This document shows, in pieces, positions 8,006 through 18,370 of a stretch of DNA of 64,000 bases (the stretch's first letter is position 1; each line of letters starts with the position of its first letter). The DNA comes from Anaerolineales bacterium (GTDB lineage Bacteria; Chloroflexota; Anaerolineae; Anaerolineales; UBA4823): the NCBI GenBank assembly GCA_025057645.1, contig JANXBJ010000010.1, forward strand, positions 34,207-98,206, given 5' to 3'. The position numbers and the translations under genes are program-made. The notes below the pieces were generated by a model. The model had not been told where the DNA came from, did no database searches, and saw nothing but the letters and a program-made list of their open reading frames with translations.

Positions 8006-8811
8006 CGGGTCTGCAGCGCCCAGCGGAAGAATTTCTTATAAGTGATTTTGAAGAGATAATCGGTGATCAACCCCATAGCGCCGATGATCAGAATGCCCAG
8101 AATGATGGTCTCGGTCTCCAAAAAGCGCTGGGCACGCATAATGCGGTAACCCAGCCCGACGCTGGCGGCCACTAATTCGGCGACCACCAAATAGGTCCAG
8201 GCCCAACCCAAGGTGATACGGAAGGTATCCCAGATGCCCGGTAGGGCGGCGCGCAGGATAACATGGCGCAGAATCTCCCACTTGCTCAATCCAAAAGTGG
8301 AACTGATCTGGATCAGTTCGCGCGGCACGGTCTTGACGTTATCCATGATCAGCAGCACTTCTTGAAAGAATGTGCCGATGAACAAGATGGCGAACTTCTG
8401 TGTGTCGCCCACGCCCAGCCAGAGGATGGTCAAGGGCACAAACGCTACTGCGGGCATATAGCGCACAAGATCGATAAATGGCTCGAACAAACCCTCAAAA
8501 AAGTGGAAATTGCCCATCAGGATACCGATAGGAACCGCCAGCAGGGTAGAGAGCAGCCAGCCTACAAAGATACGATAAAGGCTGATGCTGGCATCCTGCC
8601 AGAGGATACCGCTCTGTGCTTGGCGGACAAGCTCGTTCGCCACCGCTAGCGGTGAAGGGAGAAAGATACGCGGCACTAGACCTAGCGAGGTCAGCAAAAC
8701 CCAAGCGAGCAGGAAAGCACCGATGAAACTCAGCCCCGCCCCCCAGTACCAAGTCTGAGGGATAGGGCGACGTAGTTCGAGGAGGGGAGGAGCTCTTCTT
8801 TTCATTTTCAT
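8002..8811 (-). CDS. ABC transporter permease, nitrate/sulfonate/taurine type
   Basis: 269 residues with about six hydrophobic helices and the cytoplasmic EAA-type loop (TFGLSKWEILRHVILRAALPGIWDTFR region) that contacts the ATPase. The layout matches the SsuC/TauC/NrtB permeases of the BPD_transp_1 family. A short basic N-terminal tail precedes the first helix. The substrate may be an organosulfur compound, nitrate, or a pyrimidine/thiamine precursor; the sequence does not decide. The gap to the binding protein gene is 410 bp and contains strong inverted repeats. Confidence 0.88.
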   Translation of the reverse strand: MKMKRRAPPLLELRRPIPQTWYWGAGLSFIGAFLLAWVLLTSLGLVPRIFLPSPLAVANELVRQAQSGILWQDASISLYRIFVGWLLSTLLAVPIGILMGNFHFFEGLFEPFIDLVRYMPAVAFVPLTILWLGVGDTQKFAILFIGTFFQEVLLIMDNVKTVPRELIQISSTFGLSKWEILRHVILRAALPGIWDTFRITLGWAWTYLVVAELVAASVGLGYRIMRAQRFLETETIILGILIIGAMGLITDYLFKITYKKFFRWALQTR

Positions 8812-9221
8812 CGTTTGTCGTTAACCTCGTGCTTTGATTTCACCCGTGTAGAGAAGACCGCATATATGGGGAAGCGATCAATCTCTCTCCAGCTCATTCA
8901 GAAAGAGCACCAGCCACTGAGGAATCTAAGAGTTCTTCCTTCGGTCGAAGTGACATGCTTGCAGCAGCAATGAGAAGTACGTCAACCTCGGCAACCTTCG
9001 GATCGCAGACGTCCCTGCCGAGAACTCTCGGAGTCATAGGCCTTCCCAGTGGATGGGAAGGCGGACGTTCTTGTCCGCCTTCCGAAAGGCCTGAATCTCG
9101 GGCATCCTCGTCTGCGCGTCGAGCATAGTAGAGGTGCACATCCCTAGGCGAAGGCACCCTCAGCGGATGCCAAACGAATAGACGGGCCCGGAAAGAAACC
9201 AGAGGCAGCAATGACTTAGCT
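8812..9221. other. 410-bp gap with nested inverted repeats
   Basis: No gene is supported. The strongest structure is a perfect 11-bp stem (GGAAGGCGGAC / GTCCGCCTTCC, 9056-9083, six-base loop), enclosed by GGCCTT (9039-9044) and AAGGCC (9086-9091); a second hairpin (CCGAGA/TCTCGG) lies at about 9018-9031. Such structures between a binding-protein gene and its permease often lower downstream expression. A long open frame here (8894-9211) reads like repeat-derived peptide. Confidence 0.55.
9056..9083. repeat. Perfect 11-bp inverted repeat
   Basis: GGAAGGCGGAC and GTCCGCCTTCC around GTTCTT. It would fold into a stable RNA stem in the transcript between the binding-protein and permease genes. It may be a dispersed palindromic element. 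Confidence 0.7.
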
Positions 9222-10184
9222 CTACTTCAAGAACGAGGTATCCACCATTGCCTTAAGGTCGGGGATTGTATCGATCAAACCGATCGACTTGGAAACCTCG
9301 GCCACGTCTTGGATTGTCTCCATAAAGGCGCCGCTCAGGGCAGTTTGATTGGCTTTCAGGTCGTAGAACTCAACGCCGTCAAAGGCAGTGGCCAGTTCCT
9401 CCAGCGAGCTGCCGACAGCCTCGGCGATGATCCTCTTGCCCTCTTCGGGGTTTGAGTTATAGAAGGCCATCGCTTCATCCCAAACTTTCAGCAGGGCTTT
9501 CACGGCATCAGGGTTTTCGCGGGCGAACTTGCCGCTTACCACGAAGACGTCCGAAATCAAGCCAGGACGCTCGCCGGCGGTGTAGAGAACTTTGATGTCC
9601 TTGCTCTCTGCCAAGGCTGCGGAAATATACGGCTCATAGGTGACGGCAACTTCCACCCGCCCGGCGATCAACGCTGCGCCAGCATCCGAAGCCGGCATCG
9701 GAACGGGGGTAATATCCGCCAAGGACATCCCGTTTTGAGCTAGGGCGTAGTTGAGCAACAGATCGCTGGTTGAACCCTCTTCGTAGGCAACGCCTTTTCC
9801 TTTCAGGTCGGCGATAGAGTTGATCCCTGCGCCGGCAAGGATCGCATCGGCCTCGTAGGAGGCATCCTCCAATAGCACCACCTTCAGGTCGACCCCGTTG
9901 GCAAACAGCTTAATTGCTGTGTGGGTAGCGAGATTAGCCGCATCCATTTCCCCGGAAGCAAAGGCAGCGTTGACCTCGGTATCTTGAACAAAGTCCACCA
10001 GTTCAACCTCCAATCCATGCTTGGCGAACAAACCTTTCTCCTGTGCGATCCACCAGGGCCCGTAGCCGATCCACGGTTGCGTGCCAATACGGACTTTGAC
10101 GGGGCCACTCGGCCGGGGGGCACAGGCGCTCAGTGCTATTATGGAAGTCAAAAGAATGGCCAAAAGAATTCGAAGTGTTTTCAT
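9222..10184 (-). CDS. ABC substrate-binding lipoprotein (NitT/TauT, NMT1/SsuA-like)
   Basis: Signal peptide with lipobox IIALSAC (Cys21), then a periplasmic-binding fold: GTQPWIGYGPWWIAQEKGLF is the typical opening of NMT1/SsuA-type proteins, followed by FASGEMDAANLATHT and IADLKGKGVAYEEGS. Length (320 aa) is normal. The protein would deliver the ligand to the permease and ATPase encoded downstream. The ATG has an excellent GGAGGAG ribosome-binding site, and a good promoter lies just upstream (10215-10244). The aromatic ligand-pocket residues (W, Y) do not settle the substrate. Confidence 0.88.
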   Translation of the reverse strand: MKTLRILLAILLTSIIALSACAPRPSGPVKVRIGTQPWIGYGPWWIAQEKGLFAKHGLEVELVDFVQDTEVNAAFASGEMDAANLATHTAIKLFANGVDLKVVLLEDASYEADAILAGAGINSIADLKGKGVAYEEGSTSDLLLNYALAQNGMSLADITPVPMPASDAGAALIAGRVEVAVTYEPYISAALAESKDIKVLYTAGERPGLISDVFVVSGKFARENPDAVKALLKVWDEAMAFYNSNPEEGKRIIAEAVGSSLEELATAFDGVEFYDLKANQTALSGAFMETIQDVAEVSKSIGLIDTIPDLKAMVDTSFLK

Positions 10185-10214
10185 GGTGCTCCTCCGGAAC
10201 AGAATTTGGCTGAT

Positions 10215-10244
10215 ATTTTAGTCTATCGGTTGTGCTTTTGTCAA
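10215..10244 (-). promoter_or_regulatory. Sigma70-type promoter for the binding-protein gene
   Basis: Minus strand: TTGACA (10244-10239), 18-base spacer, TAAAAT (10220-10215). It lies about 30 bp upstream of the ATG at 10184. Confidence 0.65.
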
Positions 10245-10326
10245 AACCGGAGAAAGAGCAGTTCTTCCAGTTAGAGCTTTGCATAACGCTTCAGCCTAAC
10301 ACCTTAGGCGCTTTGCATTGGCGGAC

Positions 10327-10660
10327 TTATGGCGCCGAATGCCTCGAGAAATAGAAATTTGCGTATCTTCTGTCTGTTTTGCCGATATGAATGATGATCC
10401 GTGTAAACGAGTCGTTCAATGCTTTGCAAAACGCGGCCTCATCCGCTGTTTCAATTTGCGGTTGTAGTTGTTGAAACCCCCTCTTGAAGTTGTCATGAAT
10501 TCTTCTTGTGCTCTTCGAGCTATGGAAAGTCTATGCTTTCCATAAATGCTTCCTCGTGAGCAAGGTGCTCCACGACGTAGCCAGATAACGCCTTGGTGAA
10601 ATGATGATGGGCTTGCTCTCACTTTCCGTCGCTCAGCAAAGCGTAGACTTCGTTGAACTT
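10327..10660 (-). pseudogene. Decayed bacteriohemerythrin gene
   Basis: Conceptual translation across frames reconstructs the hemerythrin fold: KFNEVYALLSDGK, then HHHFTKALSGYVVEHLAHEE and FMESIDFP, LEEHKK, then (after a frame change) IHDNFKRGFQQLQ, and finally SFTRIIIHIGKTDRRYANFY. The metal-ligand pattern H...HEE...H..H...H..D is still readable. There are two in-frame stops (after SDGK and after IDFP) and one frameshift at the EEHKK/IHDNF junction, and the usual first 25-30 residues are missing. The remnant starts right behind the stop of the NeuB fusion gene and points the same way. Intact relatives bind oxygen at a di-iron site. Confidence 0.8.
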
Positions 10661-10672
10661 TGGGCTTATCGT

Positions 10673-12571
10673 TCAGCTTGCTGGTTCAGTCTGCCGCGCT
10701 TTGAAATAAGCCTCCGAGAGCCGCTGAATAGCAATTAGAAAGCCCTCGCCTTGGCGTTGGTGACCGCGCCAAATTTCAGGGATCATGGTGCCCTGGTAGT
10801 CGCCTAACACTTGGAAAAAATGCACCCAGTCAATCGTACCCTCGCCGATTTGCAACCCTTCCCCATCCAACCCGGAGGCATCCGAGAGGTGCAGATGGCG
10901 AATATAGGGTAAGAGAACGCGCACCTGTTCAAAGAAATCGACATGCGCCCAGTTGCAATAAAGCTTTGAATGGGAAGTATCGAAGCAGATTTTTAGCCCC
11001 AGTGGCTCGATAAAGTCGCGAATCTCATAGGCGTCCATGAAGGCGTTGGTCAACCATTGACCACCGAAGTACCACGGGCGCGGGGGAAGGTTTTCCAGCA
11101 AGAGCTCTACCCCTTCGGCGTCAATTTCTTCCAGCGAGCGACGCAGATTATCATAGAGCATCTTTTTGTCGCGGATAGGGTAATCGAGGCTCATTGCCCC
11201 CGGATGCACTACTACCTTGGGCGTGCCCACAAAATGTGGTGCCATTTCCCGAGTCAGGTTAATGGTCTTTTGGACCAATTCCACCGAGCCCTTGCGCTGC
11301 CACTCATCGCGCGAGCACAAATCCACCAAGGTACGTTCCCAAAACTCTGGCGCGTGCACCACCAGTTTGAGGTTGTAATCTCCGCCCGGGTAGTGCTCCT
11401 CTAAATCTTGGTCGGTGAAGTGGTATTCCAACATGCGCGGGCTATACTGTAAGAGTTCGTGCGAATCGCGGAAACGCACGGTGAAGCCATAGTCCATGGG
11501 CAAGGTGTGGGTAGTATCCAGTTCAATCTTGATCCCAAGATCGCGCTCCAAGAACGGTTCGTCCTCTTCGATCACTCGTTCTGCCACTCGGCCTAGCAAC
11601 TGCTCGTAATGCTGGGGCGATAAGCCCAGCGCCGGCCCCTTGACGGCGATCTTGTCGCGAGTGATCACTTCGCCGATCTCAATGCGCTTGGCAGCCACCA
11701 AGCTCTTGCCCAAAACTTCGCGGTTGAGGATCTCACCGCGAGAGAAGAATTTTTCCTCGCCGGTGCCAAGGGCAAGGGTTACTTGACGGATGTCACGCAC
11801 CATCTTCTTAAACCCCTGAGGCTCAAGGCTAGCGGCGTGGTCAGGGCCTTCCATGGTGCGGTCGAGGGTGAGGTGGCGCTCGATGATCGCAGCGCCTAGC
11901 GCTGCGGCGACAGTTGAGACCGCAATGCCGCGTTCGTGTCCGGAGTAACCCACCGGTACCCCAAAGCGCCGCAGTTTTTCCATAAAGCGCAGGTTGATAT
12001 CCTCAAAAGCTGCTGGGTAGGTGCTGTTGCAGTGCAGCAGGGCAAATTCAACATTGCGTTGCTTGAGGAAATTGACCGTAAACTCCACCTCCTCCATGCG
12101 TGACATGCCGGTGGAGAGGATCAAAGGCTTGCCCTTCGAAGCGAGGTGATCCAAGAGGGGCAAATTGGTCAGATCGGCAGAGGCCACTTTATAAGCCGGC
12201 ACACCAAGGGTTTCGAGGAAGTCAGCGCTTTCGGGGTCAAAGGCGGAGCAGAGAAACGTAATATTGCGCTTCTGGCAGTGTTCAACAATGGTGTAGAAAT
12301 CGTGCTCTGGCAATTCCACTTGCTGGAGGATGGGCAATAGATAACGCAGCGTTTTCTCTCCGGCGTTAGCGTTTTCAAGGTACTTCTTGGCATAAAGTTT
12401 CTCCAGCTTGCGCTTTTGGAACTTGACCGCATCGGCGCCGGCATCGGCGGCGATGTCGATCAACTTTAATGCCAAGGCTAGGATGCCGTTATGGTTGACT
12501 CCGATCTCGGCGATAATATAGGTGGGCTGGCCGTCTCCGACCAAACGGTCACCGATCTTAATCACAGGCAT
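10673..12571 (-). CDS. NeuB-type synthase fused to a sugar isomerase-like TIM barrel
   Basis: Three parts can be seen. Residues 1-285: NeuB barrel condensing phosphoenolpyruvate with an amino sugar (IIAEIGVNHNG, DAVKFQKRK, ILSTGMSRM, YSGHERG, IERHLTLDRTMEGPDH). Residues about 290-350: SAF/antifreeze-like domain (LVAAKRIEIGEVITRDKI). Residues about 365-630: a xylose isomerase-like/AP-endonuclease 2-type barrel (ELLLENLPPRPW, ICFDTSHS, HLHLSDASG). The third part is not found in ordinary NeuB (about 350 aa) and may supply an epimerised or isomerised precursor. The ATG at 12571 has AGGAGC upstream. The gene is the last intact member of the glycan locus. Confidence 0.88.
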   Translation of the reverse strand: MPVIKIGDRLVGDGQPTYIIAEIGVNHNGILALALKLIDIAADAGADAVKFQKRKLEKLYAKKYLENANAGEKTLRYLLPILQQVELPEHDFYTIVEHCQKRNITFLCSAFDPESADFLETLGVPAYKVASADLTNLPLLDHLASKGKPLILSTGMSRMEEVEFTVNFLKQRNVEFALLHCNSTYPAAFEDINLRFMEKLRRFGVPVGYSGHERGIAVSTVAAALGAAIIERHLTLDRTMEGPDHAASLEPQGFKKMVRDIRQVTLALGTGEEKFFSRGEILNREVLGKSLVAAKRIEIGEVITRDKIAVKGPALGLSPQHYEQLLGRVAERVIEEDEPFLERDLGIKIELDTTHTLPMDYGFTVRFRDSHELLQYSPRMLEYHFTDQDLEEHYPGGDYNLKLVVHAPEFWERTLVDLCSRDEWQRKGSVELVQKTINLTREMAPHFVGTPKVVVHPGAMSLDYPIRDKKMLYDNLRRSLEEIDAEGVELLLENLPPRPWYFGGQWLTNAFMDAYEIRDFIEPLGLKICFDTSHSKLYCNWAHVDFFEQVRVLLPYIRHLHLSDASGLDGEGLQIGEGTIDWVHFFQVLGDYQGTMIPEIWRGHQRQGEGFLIAIQRLSEAYFKARQTEPAS

Positions 12572-12879
12572 AGGTTGCTCCTAAAAGTAGTTCTCCTCGC
12601 TTGATTGTATATTTAACCCAAGGAGGATGCGGTTAGGGTTTCTTAAAGTGGGAGAAGAAAGGTTAACTTTGTGAGCTGAGAGCAAAGCAGGGCTATCCTT
12701 CAGGGAGTTAACAGGGAGAAGATGCGAAGACCCACTCATCCCGGCAATGTTCTCCCGGAGAGTTTTTTCTAGAAGCCCCTAAGTCTAAGCCAAGGCCGAT
12801 TGGCTTTAGGTTGGTTTCGATCCACACCGAACCAACGGGATCACCTCGAGAAAGGGGAGAATTGCGTTAGGTACCGCCG
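12572..12879. other. 308-bp gap with two adjacent hairpins
   Basis: Between the neuA-like and NeuB-fusion genes. AAGCCAA/TTGGCTT (12787-12806, 6-base loop) is followed at once by a 9-bp stem with one bulge (GTTGGTTTCG / CGAACCAAC, 12810-12836). Neither ends in a T-run, so they look more like processing or stabilising structures than terminators. A/T-rich sequence resembling a -10 element (TATACAAT) lies just upstream of the NeuB fusion, without a clear -35. No gene is seen. Confidence 0.5.
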
Positions 12880-13650
12880 TCACCAATTCAGATGGAGGTA
12901 GTGATCGGGTTCAAAGCCTAAATCGTCCCAAGTGAGTTCACCGCTCTCCAGTAGGCGTTCGGCGCGCTTCCAATCCTCTTCAGAGTCGATGTCGATCCAC
13001 TCGGAGGAGGGCAAGACTAGCGGTAAGATACGTTCGCCGGTCATGGAATGCTTTTGCAGGATTGTATCGCTCCAAGCCGCATCGACATAGCCGGTCTGCC
13101 AATACACTCTGGGGAGCATCTGGCGGGGCAGGTTGTATGCTTCGGGCACCCCGATTTCCAGTAGAGGCTTCAGGAAGCCATCGGAGTCAATTTTCCACAT
13201 CTTGTAGGGGTTCTGGAACGGTTCAATCACCGCGCGCACCGAGTCTGCTTCGGGCTGAAGCAGGAGTTTGTGCACTGCTTGGTCGATGTATTGCACTCGG
13301 CGCAGCGGCGAGGTAGGACGCAACTGCACCACAATCTGAGGGGAATATTGTTCGTTTTCTGCCAACCATTGCAGCGCGTGAAGGAAAACGGGCAAGTCCG
13401 GAGTGTCGTCTTGGGCAAGCTCAACTGGGCGCAGGAAAGGCACCTCGGCGCCGTACTGACGGGCAGTGGCTGCAATTTCCTCATCGTCCGTTGAAACGAC
13501 CACACGCGTCACCGTCTCGGCTGCAAGGGCAGCGGCGATGCTGTATGCGATCAGCGGGTGGCCGAAGAAAGGACGGATGTTTTTGCGCGGAATGCTCTTC
13601 GAACCGCCGCGCGCAGGGATCAGAGCCAGGACTTCTGTACGCGGTTCCAT
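12880..13650 (-). CDS. Acylneuraminate cytidylyltransferase-like (NeuA family)
   Basis: Activates a sugar acid as its CMP ester. The signature ALIPARGGSKSIPRKNI begins at residue 8, followed by PLIAYSI, VVSTDDEEIA and QLRPTSPLR, all typical of CMP-sialic/CMP-KDO-like synthetases. The length is 256 residues. The ATG at 13650 is chosen: it begins 11 bp after the stop of the short-chain dehydrogenase gene, whereas the longer frame would need a TTG at 13677 inside that gene. Together with the NeuB genes it indicates a nonulosonic acid in the polysaccharide. The exact sugar is not determined. Confidence 0.88.
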   Translation of the reverse strand: MEPRTEVLALIPARGGSKSIPRKNIRPFFGHPLIAYSIAAALAAETVTRVVVSTDDEEIAATARQYGAEVPFLRPVELAQDDTPDLPVFLHALQWLAENEQYSPQIVVQLRPTSPLRRVQYIDQAVHKLLLQPEADSVRAVIEPFQNPYKMWKIDSDGFLKPLLEIGVPEAYNLPRQMLPRVYWQTGYVDAAWSDTILQKHSMTGERILPLVLPSSEWIDIDSEEDWKRAERLLESGELTWDDLGFEPDHYLHLNW

Positions 13651-13661
13651 CTTCGCTTTCT

Positions 13662-14486
13662 CTACCAGGCGGTCCAACCGCCGTCTACGATCAAATTTGC
13701 CCCGGTCACGTAGGCAGAGGCGTCCGAAGCTAAGAAGAGCAAAGCCCCGTTCAACTCATCGAGGTTTGCCATACGCCCAAGCATTGTGCGCGCAGAGTAT
13801 GCGCGCACGAATTCTTCATCGTGTTGATTATATACGCCGCCCGGGGTCAGGGCGTTGACGCGGATGTTTCGGGCACCGTAGTAGGCGGCAAGATATGCGG
13901 TCAAACCTAACACACCCGCCTTAGTAACGGTGTAGTAAGCGGGTTTGTACTGGGGGGGATGACCCGGCCGTTGGTAGATGCGCTGATCGGGTGCATTCAA
14001 TCCATAGATTGAGGCAATGTTGATAATCACCCCCTTTCCTTGGCGAAGCATGGGCGGAATTGCTGCTTGGCAGCAGAGGAATACACCGGTCAGGTTGACC
14101 GCCAAGGCCCGATTCCAGAGTTCAAGGGGATAGTCTTCGAAATCAGTCGAGTGAGCGCTGTGCTGAGGATCGAATTTGGGGTCTAGGGCGGCGCTGTTAA
14201 CTAGGATGTCTACTGCGCCGAACGCCTCTAAGGTTTGGGCGATCATCTGGCGAACTGAGATGGGAGAAGTCACATCTACTTGCAGCGGCAAAGCCTGCTG
14301 CCCCTGACGACTTAAGCTTTCCGCCGTCGCCGCGGCTGCCTCTTCATTCAGGTCGGCGACGACCACTTTAGCGCCGGCTTCGGCAAGTGTGCGGCAGAAC
14401 TCTCTGCCCAACAATCCCGCACCGCCAGTCACAATGGCGACCCGGTCGGTGATCTTAAAGCTCTCTAAAACGGAAGACCGAGACAT
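13662..14486 (-). CDS. Short-chain dehydrogenase/reductase
   Basis: Classical SDR of 274 residues: cofactor motif VTGGAGLLGRE (about residues 19-29), NNAG-like VNSA, catalytic Ser in NIASIYG, and YxxxK in YYTVTKAG; the C-terminus ends ANLIVDGGWTAW. It lies between the HEPN gene and neuA. In other nonulosonate loci similar SDRs sit beside neuA, which suggests it modifies a keto group of a sugar precursor. Substrate and cofactor preference are not visible with confidence; an Asp after beta 2 (VVADLNEE) points to NAD(H). Confidence 0.85.
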   Translation of the reverse strand: MSRSSVLESFKITDRVAIVTGGAGLLGREFCRTLAEAGAKVVVADLNEEAAAATAESLSRQGQQALPLQVDVTSPISVRQMIAQTLEAFGAVDILVNSAALDPKFDPQHSAHSTDFEDYPLELWNRALAVNLTGVFLCCQAAIPPMLRQGKGVIINIASIYGLNAPDQRIYQRPGHPPQYKPAYYTVTKAGVLGLTAYLAAYYGARNIRVNALTPGGVYNQHDEEFVRAYSARTMLGRMANLDELNGALLFLASDASAYVTGANLIVDGGWTAW

Positions 14487-14522
14487 ATTCCATTTTCACT
14501 CGAAGACTAAGCACAGGGCTGT

Positions 14523-14930
14523 TTACCGGATTATGCGCTCTGCAACTTGGACAACAAAATGGGCATCCTGGATGGCCCTTTCGGCGTCTTCTGAGACGTA
14601 TTGCTCTGTGGGAACAAAGTCTATGTCCCCGTAGAAAGAAAATTCTCGTTCCTTACGCAACCAAGCAGAAATCTTGGCCATTTGATCTGCCTGCAACGCA
14701 ACGTCCTCGGGCAGGCGCTCTCGGTTATCGAGTAGGATTGATCCCACATCATGCCATTTGGGGGGGTCAATGCCGACGTAGCGTAAGATTCCCTTCAGGG
14801 CTAGTTCGACGATCTCTTGCGCTTCTCGGACCACATCGGAGTAAGCCTCTTCGGCCAAAAGGACCGGAAGGATTTTCAAGCGCTTTTGGGCTTTTTCTAA
14901 ATATGCCTTTGCGAGGGACACGCTCATCAT
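14523..14930 (-). CDS. HEPN-domain protein, partner of a MNT nucleotidyltransferase
   Basis: 135-residue all-helical protein with the HEPN layout: an N-terminal helix pair (AKAYLEKAQKRLKILPVLL, then DVVREAQEIVELALKGILRY), HDVG, and a C-terminal helix. A R-x5-H stretch (RAIQDAH) lies near the end and REFSFYGD earlier; which is the functional motif is unclear. HEPN proteins paired with MNT are toxins or RNases in type VII systems. The start is the ATG at 14930 (or the adjacent one at 14927), in an ATGA overlap with the upstream MNT gene. The stop is 36 bp before the SDR gene. Confidence 0.82.
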   Translation of the reverse strand: MMSVSLAKAYLEKAQKRLKILPVLLAEEAYSDVVREAQEIVELALKGILRYVGIDPPKWHDVGSILLDNRERLPEDVALQADQMAKISAWLRKEREFSFYGDIDFVPTEQYVSEDAERAIQDAHFVVQVAERIIR

Positions 14931-15442
14931 GTCTCGAATACTTCCCCCGGGCGATAATCCGGCTTGAGGTCCCAGTACCAGGCATTGCCCAGCCAAACCC
15001 GCTTCGCCCCCAGTTTGCGCAATCGCTCGCGAAGGCTTTCTAGAAAGCGCTCAAAAAAGCGATTGCGATCGAAAAGCAGGATTGCGTCTTCGGTCATATC
15101 TAGGAACAGGGGGCTGCCGACTTGAACTTCGGCAGGGGTTTTGAAGACCGGGGAAAGCTCAAAATGGAAATTGAACTCTTCTCTTAGTTGCCATTCAATG
15201 CCGAGGAAATCCTGCACCCGAGGAATGCGACCTTTGGGTAGATTCTCTGCAACGATCAGCAAATCCACATCAGACTCGGGAGTGGCTGTCCCCCGCCCCA
15301 GCGAGCCATAAATAACCAAACTCACCAGACGCTCTCCATAGTGCGCATGACAGAGCTGGGTCAAGCGCTCGATCAAGCGGTTATATGGAGCAGGGAAGAC
15401 CCATTGATCGTTCACGAGTTTATTATACTCAGGCAGAGCCAT
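14927..15442 (-). CDS. Minimal nucleotidyltransferase (MNT), probable antitoxin
   Basis: Contains the nucleotidyltransferase signature GSLGRGTATPESDVD (GS-x10-D-x-D) followed by a further acidic strand. In MNT/HEPN pairs the MNT protein neutralises its partner by adding AMP to it. At about 171 residues from the ATG at 15442 it is longer than the smallest MNTs and has a C-terminal extension with Arg/Trp residues. The longer frame (to 15619) would run into the upstream sulfurylase gene and is not favoured. The ATGA overlap with the HEPN gene supports one unit. The pair sits oddly inside a polysaccharide locus. Confidence 0.82.
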   Translation of the reverse strand: MALPEYNKLVNDQWVFPAPYNRLIERLTQLCHAHYGERLVSLVIYGSLGRGTATPESDVDLLIVAENLPKGRIPRVQDFLGIEWQLREEFNFHFELSPVFKTPAEVQVGSPLFLDMTEDAILLFDRNRFFERFLESLRERLRKLGAKRVWLGNAWYWDLKPDYRPGEVFET

Positions 15443-15518
15443 TGCAGATAGCCGTTGGCAGATAGAGTATTCGTGCCAATTTCGGGTTGTGAACTCTGTG
15501 GAGAGCGAGTCTCCTATC

Positions 15519-18366
<2,848 letters not shown>

Positions 18367-18370
18367 CGCC

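Noticed and set aside
8894..9211. 105-residue minus-strand frame between the permease and binding-protein genes
   Set aside because: Composition and inverted repeats suggest a translated intergenic repeat rather than a protein.
10416..10622. 68-residue minus-strand frame
   Set aside because: It is one frame of the decayed hemerythrin, not an independent gene.
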